Of a stretch of 62,888 nucleotides of DNA, positions 35,722 through 43,721 are shown piece after piece (positions within the stretch are counted from its first letter, which is position 1; each line of letters begins with the position of its first letter). The stretch is taken from assembly GCF_000380985.1 (NCBI RefSeq), contig NZ_KB905711.1:1-62888 (forward strand). Reading direction: 5' to 3'. The notes under the pieces are model-generated. The model was given only the letters and a program-made list of their open reading frames with translations, was not told the origin of the DNA and made no database searches. The translations under genes and the position numbers were made by a program. This stretch comes from Proteiniphilum acetatigenes DSM 18083 (GTDB taxonomy: Bacteria; Bacteroidota; Bacteroidia; Bacteroidales; Dysgonomonadaceae).

Positions 35722-37557
35722 ATGCCTGACATCATTCATCTCCTTCCGGATTCCATTGCCAACCAAATTGCTGCGGGTGAGGTAATACAGCGCCCCGCAT
35801 CAGTAGTGAAGGAACTGATCGAGAACTCGCTCGACGCTGGTGCTACACATATCATTCTCAGTGTAAAGGACGCCGGACGTACCTTTATTCAGGTAATAGA
35901 TAATGGCAAAGGGATGTCTTCCACTGATCTGCGAATGGCTTTCGAACGTCATGCAACCTCCAAGATACGGAGTGCCGACGATCTGTTTTCCCTTACCACG
36001 ATGGGATTCCGGGGGGAAGCCCTCCCTTCTATTGCCGCAATTTCCCATATTGAAGTGAAGAGTCGGAGGGAAGAAGATGAATTGGGGTCATTGCTGGTCA
36101 TTTCCGGATCAAAAGTCGAGAAGCAGGAGATGGTCGCTGCTGCCACCGGAACTTCCATCACTGTGAAGAATATTTTCTTCAATGTGCCGGCCAGGAGAAA
36201 GTTCCTGAAATCCAACGAAACCGAACGCCGGAATATTTTTACGGAATTCGAGCGTATCGTACTTGTCAATCCTGATGTGGAGTTCACTCTGATTGAAAAT
36301 GGAGTGGAAACGCTTCATCTGCCTAAAACAGGATTGAGACAGCGTATCGTTCAGATAGAAGGGAAAAATATGAACCAGCAGTTGATCGAAATCAATGAAG
36401 AAACTACGCTTGGAAAGATTTACGGTTATATAGCCCGGCCCGAATTTGCCAGGAAGGGAAAAGTAAATCAGTTCTTTTTCGTGAATAACCGGTATATCAG
36501 GCATCCCTACTTCCACCGTGCGGTCACTACCGCATTTGAGCCACTTATTGCCGCCAACGAGAAACCGGGTTACTACATCTATTTTCAGGTCGATCCTGAT
36601 ACAATTGATGTGAATATTCACCCTACAAAGACCGAGGTGAAGTTTGAGAACGAACAGGCGCTCTGGCAGATACTGATGGTGACCGTAAAAGAGTCGCTGG
36701 GAAAATTCAATGCAATCCCTACAATCGACTTCGACAGGGATGATGCACCCGAAATACCGATTTACAACCCTTCCCACGCCTCATCGATGCCGAAGGTGAA
36801 CGTGGATCCCGGTTATAATCCTTTTCACAGTCACCGTACTGAAATTCCGAAACCGAAAGCGCCTGCTTTTGGTTGGGAGCAGCTTTACAAAGGATTCGAA
36901 AAAGAGAAGGAATTGGTTGACGAGATAGAGAGCGGTACCCCCGCTACCCTGTTCAAGCCGGCGGGGAGCGATCGTAATTTACCTGAAACTGAGCTTTTTC
37001 CCGAGCATTATCAATATAAACAGAAATATATACTCACCTCGGTGAAATCGGGACTGATGATTATCGATCAACATAGGGCGCATGTGCGTATCCTCTTCGA
37101 TAAATACCTGGAACAGATAAGGAACAAAAGAGGAATTTCCCAACGGGTATTATTCCCCGAGGTGCTGGACCTCTCGGCTTCCGAAGCGGCTGCCCTGCCC
37201 TCCATCATGGAAGATTTGGAGGCGTTGGGTTTTGAATTGAGCGATCTGGGTAATCACAGTTTTGCCATACAGGCCGTTCCTTCTGAAATTGAAAATGCTG
37301 CTCCTGCCGCACTGATCCGTTCCATGATCGGTAAAAGTATGGAGACAGGGAGTGACGTAAAATCGGAAATTCAGGAATCGATAGCACTTTCGCTTGCCAA
37401 TCTAACTGCTATTCCTTATGGGAATACGTTGACTACGGAGGAGATGTTGCTTATCGTGAGTCAGCTATTTGCATCTCCCTTTCCTACCTATACTCCCGAC
37501 GGGCAGACAGTTATCAGCGTGATCTCGGAAGCTGAGATTGAAAAGAAAATGCAGTGA
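35722..37557 (+). CDS. mutL: DNA mismatch repair protein MutL
   Basis: MutL links mismatch recognition by MutS to strand removal. The GHKL ATPase domain is complete: IAAGEVIQRPASVVKELIENS, DNGKGM, ATSKI, GFRGEAL and the lid region with GTSITVKNIFFNVPARRKFL. The linker is about 100 residues long and rich in Pro and charge. The C-terminal dimerisation domain begins near LFPEHYQYKQKYILT. The endonuclease motif DQHAxxE is only partly kept (DQHRAHV). The small membrane protein gene lies just upstream and an aldo/keto reductase gene just downstream. Confidence 0.97.
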   Translation: MPDIIHLLPDSIANQIAAGEVIQRPASVVKELIENSLDAGATHIILSVKDAGRTFIQVIDNGKGMSSTDLRMAFERHATSKIRSADDLFSLTTMGFRGEALPSIAAISHIEVKSRREEDELGSLLVISGSKVEKQEMVAAATGTSITVKNIFFNVPARRKFLKSNETERRNIFTEFERIVLVNPDVEFTLIENGVETLHLPKTGLRQRIVQIEGKNMNQQLIEINEETTLGKIYGYIARPEFARKGKVNQFFFVNNRYIRHPYFHRAVTTAFEPLIAANEKPGYYIYFQVDPDTIDVNIHPTKTEVKFENEQALWQILMVTVKESLGKFNAIPTIDFDRDDAPEIPIYNPSHASSMPKVNVDPGYNPFHSHRTEIPKPKAPAFGWEQLYKGFEKEKELVDEIESGTPATLFKPAGSDRNLPETELFPEHYQYKQKYILTSVKSGLMIIDQHRAHVRILFDKYLEQIRNKRGISQRVLFPEVLDLSASEAAALPSIMEDLEALGFELSDLGNHSFAIQAVPSEIENAAPAALIRSMIGKSMETGSDVKSEIQESIALSLANLTAIPYGNTLTTEEMLLIVSQLFASPFPTYTPDGQTVISVISEAEIEKKMQ

Positions 37558-37588
37558 TATATTTTTAATCCTTAATATTAAAACAGAT

Positions 37589-38557
37589 ATGATGCACTAT
37601 TCTTATTGTGGAGACAGCGGCGTGCAACTCCCTAAAATATCGCTGGGACTTTGGCATAATTTCGGATTTGCCGATGATTATAAGACGGCACGTGAAATGA
37701 TTATCCATGCTTTTGAGCAGGGTATAACCCATTTCGACCTGGCAAATAATTACGGACCGCCTCCCGGTTCGGCAGAGTCGAACTTCGGGAAAATACTGAA
37801 TGAGAACCTCTCTTCCCATCGTGACCAGATGATCATCTCATCCAAAGCAGGACATCTGATGTGGGAAGGACCTTATGGCGACGGCTCGTCGAGGAAATAT
37901 CTTATGGCCAGCATCAATCAGAGTCTCAAACGGACAGGACTGGAATATTTCGATATCTTCTATTCGCATCGTTACGATCCCAATACACCGGTAGAGGAGA
38001 CGATGCAGGCGCTGGTAGATATTGTGCGCCAGGGAAAGGCGCTTTACGTAGGCCTGTCCAAATATCCTCCCGTACAGGCGCGTGTTGCGATGAACTATCT
38101 GAAAGAGAGAGATGTCCCCTGTTTTATCTTTCAGGATAAATACAGTATGTTCAATCGTCTGCCTGAAAAGGATATTCTGAATATTACCGAAGAATTCGGC
38201 TCCGGATTTATTGCTTTTTCCCCGTTGGCGCAAGGTCTCCTTACCGATAAATATCTGAACGGTATTCCCGAAGATTCACGTGCGGCCGATCCTTCCGGTT
38301 TTCTGCAGAAAGAGCAGGTAACTCCATTCCTTGTCGATAAGGTGAGGCTGTTGAATGAGGTGGCCGTACAGCGTGGACAGACCATGGCGGAGATGGCCCT
38401 GGCATGGGCGTTGAGAGACAAAAGGGTTACTTCTCTTATCGTGGGGGCACGGAATGTAGCGCAATTGAGGGATAATCTGAAGGCATTGGAGAATACCTCT
38501 TTTACGCAGGAAGAACTGGAACGGATCGATGCGATCCTTGACGGAGCTACGCTATGA
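37589..38557 (+). CDS. Aldo/keto reductase of the YghZ/Gpr type
   Basis: The sequence closely follows E. coli YghZ (L-glyceraldehyde 3-phosphate reductase): LPKISLGLWHNFG, GITHFDLANNYGPPPGSAE, the catalytic Lys in SSKAGHLMW, FYSHRYDPNTPVEETMQAL, and FSPLAQGLLTDKYLNGIPEDSR. It should reduce reactive aldehydes, including methylglyoxal, with NADPH in the cytoplasm. The start at 37589 (MMHYSYC) matches the family; the frame extends further upstream but overlaps mutL. Its stop overlaps the next start (ATGA), so it is coupled to the Rieske-like lipoprotein. Confidence 0.92.
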   Translation: MMHYSYCGDSGVQLPKISLGLWHNFGFADDYKTAREMIIHAFEQGITHFDLANNYGPPPGSAESNFGKILNENLSSHRDQMIISSKAGHLMWEGPYGDGSSRKYLMASINQSLKRTGLEYFDIFYSHRYDPNTPVEETMQALVDIVRQGKALYVGLSKYPPVQARVAMNYLKERDVPCFIFQDKYSMFNRLPEKDILNITEEFGSGFIAFSPLAQGLLTDKYLNGIPEDSRAADPSGFLQKEQVTPFLVDKVRLLNEVAVQRGQTMAEMALAWALRDKRVTSLIVGARNVAQLRDNLKALENTSFTQEELERIDAILDGATL

Positions 38558-39024
38558 AACGATTCGCACTTACCCTTTCGGTCATTATCCTGCTTGTGTT
38601 GTCCTGTGGGGAAGAAGCGCCCCGGCAGACTGTTCCTTTTGCATCGGTCAATTTCAGGGTCGACCCGAATAGTTATGACCCTATATTGAATAATCCACAC
38701 ACATATAAAATCTTTACGGAAGAAGAACGACGTCTTCCTTCCGATCGTTTTGGCTATGCCGGAGTGTTGGTCGTCTCCGATGCAAGAGGGGATCTGCACG
38801 CCTTTGATCTCTGCTGTCCTCATGAAGACAGCAAAGGGATAGTTGTAACCCCCGATTATGAAGAGAATGGGGGATATAACGGTAAGGTGAAATGCGTCTC
38901 ATGCGGTTCCGTTTTTGTCACTATGTTCGGTCTCGGCAGTGTGGAGTCGGGGCCTTCAACGGAGCCCTTGCAACGGTACAATGTATTACCGTTGCAGGAT
39001 GGCAGTTACCGGGTAGTAAATTAA
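38554..39024 (+). CDS. Rieske-like lipoprotein
   Basis: A lipoprotein signal (LTLSVIILLVLSC) is followed by a compact beta domain with CCPHEDS and, after a turn, VKCVSCGSVFVTMFGLGSVESGPS. This spacing mirrors the Rieske [2Fe-2S] motif CxH...CxxH, but the last ligand position is Cys, giving CPH and CVSC. Related proteins in Bacteroidales show variable ligands in this motif, so cluster binding is uncertain. The protein should face the periplasm or outside. Its ATG overlaps the reductase stop codon, which suggests a shared redox or detoxification role; that link is inference. Confidence 0.7.
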   Translation: MKRFALTLSVIILLVLSCGEEAPRQTVPFASVNFRVDPNSYDPILNNPHTYKIFTEEERRLPSDRFGYAGVLVVSDARGDLHAFDLCCPHEDSKGIVVTPDYEENGGYNGKVKCVSCGSVFVTMFGLGSVESGPSTEPLQRYNVLPLQDGSYRVVN

Positions 39025-39114
39025 CCTCAGGGAATTTAATATTATTTTTGATAAAAAAACACTCCTCTTTTTGATCTGCTGCCATTATGGTGGTGGTAAT
39101 TCGATTTTTTTTAC

Positions 39115-39122
39115 TACCTTTG
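39115..39122 (+). promoter_or_regulatory. -7 promoter element for the antiporter gene
   Basis: TACCTTTG is an exact TAnnTTTG match 69 bp before the ATG at 39191. Confidence 0.6.
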
Positions 39123-39190
39123 CACCCTAATTTTCACGGGTATAATTCTTTTTACTTATTTTTCTGTTATACCCCTAATAAGTTCTACTA

Positions 39191-40399
39191 ATGAAAAAAG
39201 TTTATATTTTCTCTTTCCTGCTGGTTACCGGCCTTATTTTATCACAGCTTGTCCCTCATCTTTTAGGGGATAATTTCTATTCCTTCAAGATCTTCTTAGA
39301 TGCACTGTTGTATATTTCCCTGGCGTTTATCATGATCAATGTTGGGCGCGAGTTTGAAATAAATAAAAAACAGTGGCGATCCTACAGCAAAGATTATCTG
39401 GTGGCTATGGGAGCTGCTGCTTTTCCATGGATTTTGGTAGCGCTTTATTATCTTTTTTTTGTGGCGCCCCCCGAGATGCGAATTTGGGGTGATGGAGATG
39501 CATGGAAAGAAACATTCCTGTTGAGCCGTTTTGCAGCACCTACTTCGGCAGGCATTTTGTTTACGATGCTGATCGCTGCCGGATTAAAGCATACATGGGT
39601 ATATAAAAAGGTACAGGTACTGGCTATTTTCGATGATTTGGACACTATCCTGCTGATGATCCCTTTGCAGATACTGATGATCGGGATGCGTTGGCAGATG
39701 TTCGTGATACTGATTGTGGCTGTTGTATTGATTTGGGTAGGTTGGAAAAAGATGAATACCTACAATCTCCGTCAGGACTGGAAATCGATATTGTTGTACT
39801 CTGTTATAATGTATGTCATGATTGAAGCCCTTTACCGGGTGTCGACCTATTTCTTCGGCGGTGACGGCAGTATTCATATAGAGATTCTTCTTCCGGCTTT
39901 TGTCCTGGGGATGATTATGAAAGGTGACCATAATGCTGTACCCGATCTGAAAAGTGAAAGGGTAGGAAATTCTATATCTTACCTCTTTATGTTATTGGTT
40001 GGGATGAGTATGCCTTTGTTTCTTGGAGTCGACTTCGGTACAGTTGCGGAGCAGTCGTCCTCTATAATTTCCCGCATACCGATACCTTCCTGGGGAGTGA
40101 TTGCCCTGCATGTCGTTTTGGTAACTCTGATTTCCAATATAGGAAAGCTCTTTCCATTACTTTTTTATCGGGATCGCAAGATTGGCGAAAGACTTGCCGT
40201 TTCAGTGGGTATGTTTACCCGTGGAGAGGTAGGTGCCGGAGTATTATTTATCGCGATCGGATATCAATTGGGAGGTGTTTTGCTGATTGTCTCGGTTTTG
40301 GCTATGTGTTTGAACCTGTTACTCACCGGATTCTTTATCAGTTATGCCAAGAAACTGACCCAGGATGCTGTACGGGAAACGATAGAAACAGGTGTTTAG
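39191..40399 (+). CDS. Cation/proton antiporter (CPA family), membrane protein
   Basis: The 402-residue protein is almost all membrane helices, about 11-12 segments. The segment VLAIFDDLDTILLMIPLQ resembles the Asp-Asp ion-binding helix of CPA2-type antiporters. MFTRGEVGAGVLFIAIGYQ resembles their late glycine-rich helix. No TrkA nucleotide-binding domain is attached. It most likely exchanges sodium or potassium for protons at the inner membrane; the ion is not determined. It has its own promoter, and a hairpin after the stop. Confidence 0.8.
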   Translation: MKKVYIFSFLLVTGLILSQLVPHLLGDNFYSFKIFLDALLYISLAFIMINVGREFEINKKQWRSYSKDYLVAMGAAAFPWILVALYYLFFVAPPEMRIWGDGDAWKETFLLSRFAAPTSAGILFTMLIAAGLKHTWVYKKVQVLAIFDDLDTILLMIPLQILMIGMRWQMFVILIVAVVLIWVGWKKMNTYNLRQDWKSILLYSVIMYVMIEALYRVSTYFFGGDGSIHIEILLPAFVLGMIMKGDHNAVPDLKSERVGNSISYLFMLLVGMSMPLFLGVDFGTVAEQSSSIISRIPIPSWGVIALHVVLVTLISNIGKLFPLLFYRDRKIGERLAVSVGMFTRGEVGAGVLFIAIGYQLGGVLLIVSVLAMCLNLLLTGFFISYAKKLTQDAVRETIETGV

Positions 40400-40439
40400 G
40401 GCGGTATGAACAAGATAAATTAAATTCTGCTTGTAAAAA

Positions 40440-40468
40440 TTCTCCGTATTGCTTTGAAATACGGAGAA
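40440..40468 (+). terminator. Hairpin after the antiporter gene
   Basis: A perfect 11-bp stem (40440-40450 with 40458-40468) has a 7-nt loop. The T-tract is weak. The loop holds the TTTG -33 element of the tRNA promoter, so folding and promoter overlap. Confidence 0.6.
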
Positions 40469-40483
40469 ACATATTTACATTTG
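40453..40483 (+). promoter_or_regulatory. Promoter of the tRNA-Gly/tRNA-Leu transcript
   Basis: TTTG at 40453-40456 and TACATTTG at 40476-40483 are separated by 19 bp, a near-ideal promoter. The transcript would start near 40490 and carry a 160-nt leader before the first tRNA. Confidence 0.75.
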
Positions 40484-40568
40484 CAGTCGCAAAAAAGGGC
40501 AGAGTTTTTAATGCGTTAATGATCTTTGTTCCTATTCTTTACTTTTTGTTCTAAATATTATTACGAAA

Positions 40569-40632
40569 CCTTGCCCCAAAAGGAAAGTGTAAACTAACCT
40601 TGGCAAGGAGTACCGGACCAGCGGATCCGGTA
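40569..40632 (+). other. Structured tRNA leader with reverse complement of the tRNA-Gly anticodon arm
   Basis: CCTTGCC (40569-40575) can pair with GGCAAGG (40602-40608). TACCGGA (40611-40617) can pair with TCCGGTA (40626-40632). CTAACCTTGGCAAGG (40594-40608) is also the exact reverse complement of 40681-40695 in tRNA-Gly, so the leader could pair either with itself or with the anticodon arm. Part of the match follows from the near-palindromic anticodon stem. Confidence 0.5.
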
Positions 40633-40651
40633 AAAAGAACTAAATATTATT

Positions 40652-40724
40652 GCGGAAGTAGCTCAGTTGGTAGAGCATAACCTTGCCAAGGTTAGGGTCG
40701 CGGGTTCGAGTCCCGTCTTCCGCT
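40652..40724 (+). tRNA. tRNA-Gly (anticodon GCC)
   Basis: The acceptor stem GCGGAAG pairs with CTTCCGC. The D-arm has AGCTCAGTTGGTAGAGC, the anticodon loop TTGCCAA gives GCC, and the T-arm has GGGTTCGAGTCCC. The discriminator is U. CCA is not encoded. Confidence 0.95.
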
Positions 40725-40732
40725 CAAGGTGC

Positions 40733-40819
40733 GCTCGGATGGTGGAATGGTAGACACGCAAGACTTAAAATCTTGTGACCATTACGGTTGTGCGGGTTCA
40801 AGTCCCGCTCCGAGTACCA
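40733..40819 (+). tRNA. tRNA-Leu (anticodon TAA)
   Basis: The acceptor stem GCTCGGA pairs with TCCGAGT (one G-T pair). The anticodon loop CTTAAAA gives TAA, and a long variable arm marks a class II tRNA. The T-arm has GGGTTCAAGTCCC. CCA is encoded at 40817-40819. It lies 8 bp after tRNA-Gly on the same transcript. Confidence 0.95.
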
Positions 40820-40855
40820 AAAACGGCTGTAAATTAATTGATTTACAGCCGTTTT
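40820..40855 (+). terminator. Terminator of the tRNA-Gly/tRNA-Leu transcript
   Basis: A perfect 15-bp stem (40820-40834 with 40841-40855) has a 6-nt loop and ends in a T-run. Confidence 0.9.
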
Positions 40856-41003
40856 ACTTTTTCTGGGACGCCAAAGGGGCATCAAAGAAAACGATACATA
40901 AGATTTAAACAACATTAACCATAAGCCACTCTTTTCCCGTTCCACTTGCCTATATTTTCTCTTTTATCCTTATTTTGCAATAAATCATTTCAGAGATAGT
41001 GAT

Positions 41004-41171
41004 ATGGAAACAACCTTTAACTGCCTGCAATGTTTCATCAATGAATTTATTTCATCACGGTTGAAAAAATCAATCGACCTTTTTAAGTTGAAATCCGAAT
41101 ATTGGGATGATGAGACCCTGCACACGCATATCCGTAAAGAAATTTACAAGGCATCATGTGAGTTGATTTGA
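41004..41171 (+). CDS. Small ORF with a CxxC motif (55 residues)
   Basis: The peptide starts METTFNCLQCFINEFISSR and ends EIYKASCELI. The CxxC near the start recalls the N-terminus of DUF89/ARMT1-type phosphatases, but nothing else of that family follows, so it could be a fragment of such a gene or a chance ORF. The 5' side (40860-41003) holds no gene I can support, and 41172-41445 holds only a -7 element. Confidence 0.35.
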   Translation: METTFNCLQCFINEFISSRLKKSIDLFKLKSEYWDDETLHTHIRKEIYKASCELI

Positions 41172-41286
41172 GTTGATTGCATTACATGAAAAATTTCCGA
41201 TACCGTAATACAGCCACAGTAACTCTTGGAAGATGCTTAACAACGATATTTTTACGTTCCGATGTGGTTCTTTCGTGAAAAAAATG

Positions 41287-41294
41287 TAACTTTG
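41287..41294 (+). promoter_or_regulatory. -7 promoter element for the DHOD-like gene
   Basis: TAACTTTG fits TAnnTTTG. It would give a leader of about 145 nt before the ATG at 41446, with nothing else evident in it. Confidence 0.5.
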
Positions 41295-41445
41295 TCTTGT
41301 ATGCTAAACCGGTATTGAGGTGAATTTTTATAAACTGTTATGCCGGGAATCCTGTGTCTGAACCGGCCATGAGGATTAATATAAAGACAGAAGCTGATAT
41401 TTTGGCATTGATCGTGAGAAATTAATATATAAAAAATATAGTCGT

Positions 41446-42474
41446 ATGAAGAACCTGGAAACATCCTACATGGGCATTCCGCTCAAGAACCCGGTCATAC
41501 TGGGGGCATCAGAACTGTCATCTGAGATCGATTCACTGAAAAAAGCCGAGCAGGCGGGAGCCGCGGCTATAGTCTATAAAACACTCTTTGAAGAACAGAT
41601 ACAGTTGGAAGATCTGCAATTCGACGAGTTGAAGGACGAGTATAACGATATCCATGCCGAGATGACTTCGCTTCACCCTGATATCGATCGTTCCGAGATC
41701 GAGTATTACTTGGTAAAGATCCGCAATGCGAAAGAAAGTCTTTCCGTACCGGTGATAGCCAGTCTGAATGCCGTGAACGAATCATCCTGGTTCCGCTATG
41801 CACGCCTGATCGAAGAGACCGGAGTGGACGGAATAGAACTCAACCTTTATCAGACACCCACGCAGTTCGACCTTGATGCGGCAGAAATCGAAAATCGACA
41901 GATAGCGATGGTTACTGAGATAAAAAAACAACTGTCCATACCGGTGAGTGTAAAACTCAGTTCCGACTATACCAATATTCTTCACTTCGCGAAACGTCTC
42001 GATGAAGCGGGCGTGGACGGAATGGTGCTTTTTAATTCTTTCTTTCAGCCTGATATCGATATTGAGAAGGAGAGTCACAGAAGAGCATTTAACCTGAGTA
42101 AAAAGGGTGATTACAAACAGTCGTTGCGTATCGCCGGAATGCTCTACGGCCGTGTGAATGCTGCTGTATGTGGTAGCAGGGGTGTCTTCAACGGGGATGA
42201 TGTGATCAAGCTGATCCTCTCCGGTGCAACCTGTGTACAGGTGGTAAGCGCTGTCTACAGACATGGGATGAAACAGATCACAGGAATGATCCGTGAGATT
42301 GAGGAATGGATGGAAAGGAAAGGTTACGATACTTTGGATCAGTTCAGGGGAAAACTTTCGGACAGTGTACTCAATAAAAACGACAATCTGCTAATCTACA
42401 AGAGGGCACAGTACGTCGACCTGATACTTCATTCCGACACAATCTACGGGAATATGCAGCACCGAGGTTTTTAA
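41446..42474 (+). CDS. Dihydroorotate dehydrogenase-like flavoprotein
   Basis: This is a TIM-barrel protein of the dihydroorotate dehydrogenase superfamily: NPVILGASELSSEIDSLKKAEQAGAAAIVYKTLFEEQI at the start (spread over two strands), then VPVIASLNAVNESSW, GIELNLYQTP, IPVSVKLSSDY, GVDGMVLFN and GATCVQVVSAVYRHG. It resembles the stand-alone DHOD-like family often found in Bacteroidales rather than PyrD itself, and the catalytic Cys or Ser region of true PyrD is not clear. Role in pyrimidine synthesis is uncertain. It converges with, and overlaps by 4 bp, the NhaC gene. Confidence 0.85.
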   Translation: MKNLETSYMGIPLKNPVILGASELSSEIDSLKKAEQAGAAAIVYKTLFEEQIQLEDLQFDELKDEYNDIHAEMTSLHPDIDRSEIEYYLVKIRNAKESLSVPVIASLNAVNESSWFRYARLIEETGVDGIELNLYQTPTQFDLDAAEIENRQIAMVTEIKKQLSIPVSVKLSSDYTNILHFAKRLDEAGVDGMVLFNSFFQPDIDIEKESHRRAFNLSKKGDYKQSLRIAGMLYGRVNAAVCGSRGVFNGDDVIKLILSGATCVQVVSAVYRHGMKQITGMIREIEEWMERKGYDTLDQFRGKLSDSVLNKNDNLLIYKRAQYVDLILHSDTIYGNMQHRGF

Positions 42475-43520
42475 GAATAGCGTTTTGGATAACGCACTGC
42501 AATGGCAATAGTAGCGGCTATACCGATCAGGAAGGGATAGTAAAGCCTGGGGACGATTTCTACAGGATTGATATTCGCTATTCCGGCGGCAATGAGTAAT
42601 TGTGCGCCGTAAGGGATCATACCTTGCACAAAGCAGGAGAAGGTATCCATCAGGCTGGCCGTTTTGCGGTTGTCGAGTTCGAAACGGTTACTGATATCTT
42701 TGGCAATCGGACCGGTGATGATACAGGCGATAGTATTGTTGGCGGTGCAGAAGTTGGTGAACATCACCAAACCGGCAATGGAGAATTCTGCACCACGTTT
42801 TGACGATATTTTGCGCGTGAGTATATGGATAAGCCAATCGATCCCTTTGTTGTATTTGATAACTTCGAAAACTCCGCCTGCCATAATAGTGACTATGATA
42901 AGTTCACCCATATCCGAGACAATACCTGTTCTCGCTGATAACGTCAGATCCCATATTGAAAAATCGGGAGAGATCAATCCGAAAAATGACGAAAGTATTA
43001 TTCCGGTCAGGAGGACGATAATCACATCCACACCTGCCAATGCAGTGATCAATACGACGAGATAGGGGATTACCTTTATCCAGTCGGCACTGTCGAAAGC
43101 CACTTTGTCGGTGACGGTAATATCACGTCCCATGAAGATGGAGATCACACATGCCGCTACGAACAATCCTGCCATGATGGCCTGTGGCGGCATGGTATAA
43201 AGGATCAGGTTTACGGTAGCGTCTACAGCTCCCATTGAACCGGCAATGGCAGAAAAAGCGCCGGCAAGGATGAAGATAACCACCATGAGCATGATAGTTT
43301 CATTACCGGCACCTTTTGAGAAGATACGTAACCGCTCCGGGAAAGGAGTCTGCCGCACAGAAAGAATGGCGACGGCGGTAGCTATTGTAAAAGCCACTGA
43401 GACGGGCATATTGCGTAGGTCACGTGTGATAGCGTACGTGATGGCGTAAAGTATAAAGAAAAGTACGAAAGGGAGCAAAGCCCAGCCGTTCCCTCTGTTC
43501 CTGTTAGTTTGAGAATCCAT
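42471..43520 (-). CDS. NhaC-family Na+/H+ antiporter with an apparent internal deletion
   Basis: The ends match Bacteroidota NhaC proteins: GAGNETIMLMVVIFILAGAF, FTNFCTANNTIACIITGPIA, LMDTFSCFVQGMIPYGAQLLIAAG and a final RYPKRYS. But the protein has only 349 residues. After SIFMG it jumps to RDITVTDKVAFDSADWIKVIPYL. The block of about 85 residues that normally follows, with the TSVGTIVAL helix and the GDNLSFISDTT segment, is missing. Since that block carries conserved ionisable residues, transport may be lost or altered. The reading frame is intact. It is convergent with the DHOD-like gene. Confidence 0.8.
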   Translation of the reverse strand: MDSQTNRNRGNGWALLPFVLFFILYAITYAITRDLRNMPVSVAFTIATAVAILSVRQTPFPERLRIFSKGAGNETIMLMVVIFILAGAFSAIAGSMGAVDATVNLILYTMPPQAIMAGLFVAACVISIFMGRDITVTDKVAFDSADWIKVIPYLVVLITALAGVDVIIVLLTGIILSSFFGLISPDFSIWDLTLSARTGIVSDMGELIIVTIMAGGVFEVIKYNKGIDWLIHILTRKISSKRGAEFSIAGLVMFTNFCTANNTIACIITGPIAKDISNRFELDNRKTASLMDTFSCFVQGMIPYGAQLLIAAGIANINPVEIVPRLYYPFLIGIAATIAIAVRYPKRYS

Positions 43521-43644
43521 TCTTTAATTTATTCCCTGCCTGATAAACGGTAAGGTGATAACCTGTTTTGTTATGAATGGCAAAAATACAAGATAGTTTT
43601 TAAAATAAAAAAAATCGTAAGTTATTCTGTAAAACATTGCCATG

Positions 43645-43662
43645 TTTAATCATTTGATTAAA
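43645..43662. promoter_or_regulatory. TetR operator 1 (before tetR)
   Basis: TTTAATCATTTGATTAAA is a perfect 8-2-8 palindrome placed 3 bp before the -33 element of the regulator's own promoter. An almost identical palindrome precedes the efflux operon. Confidence 0.75.
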
Positions 43663-43665
43663 ACA

Positions 43666-43697
43666 TTTGGTTAAACAAAAAAGAGTTTATATCTTTG
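43666..43697 (+). promoter_or_regulatory. Promoter of the tetR gene
   Basis: TTTG at 43666-43669 and TATCTTTG at 43690-43697 are 20 bp apart. The -7 covers a possible TTG start, so translation should begin at the ATG at 43722. Confidence 0.8.
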
Positions 43698-43721
43698 CTT
43701 CCCAAAAAGAATGTTGCTGTA

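Noticed and set aside
40569-40695. T-box riboswitch before the tRNA genes
   Set aside because: The leader lacks T-box elements, precedes tRNA genes and not a synthetase gene, and T-boxes are not expected in this phylum.
40724-40945. Minus-strand frame across tRNA-Leu with ERDLNPHNRNGHKILSLACL
   Set aside because: This is the familiar antisense translation of a tRNA-Leu gene and not a protein.
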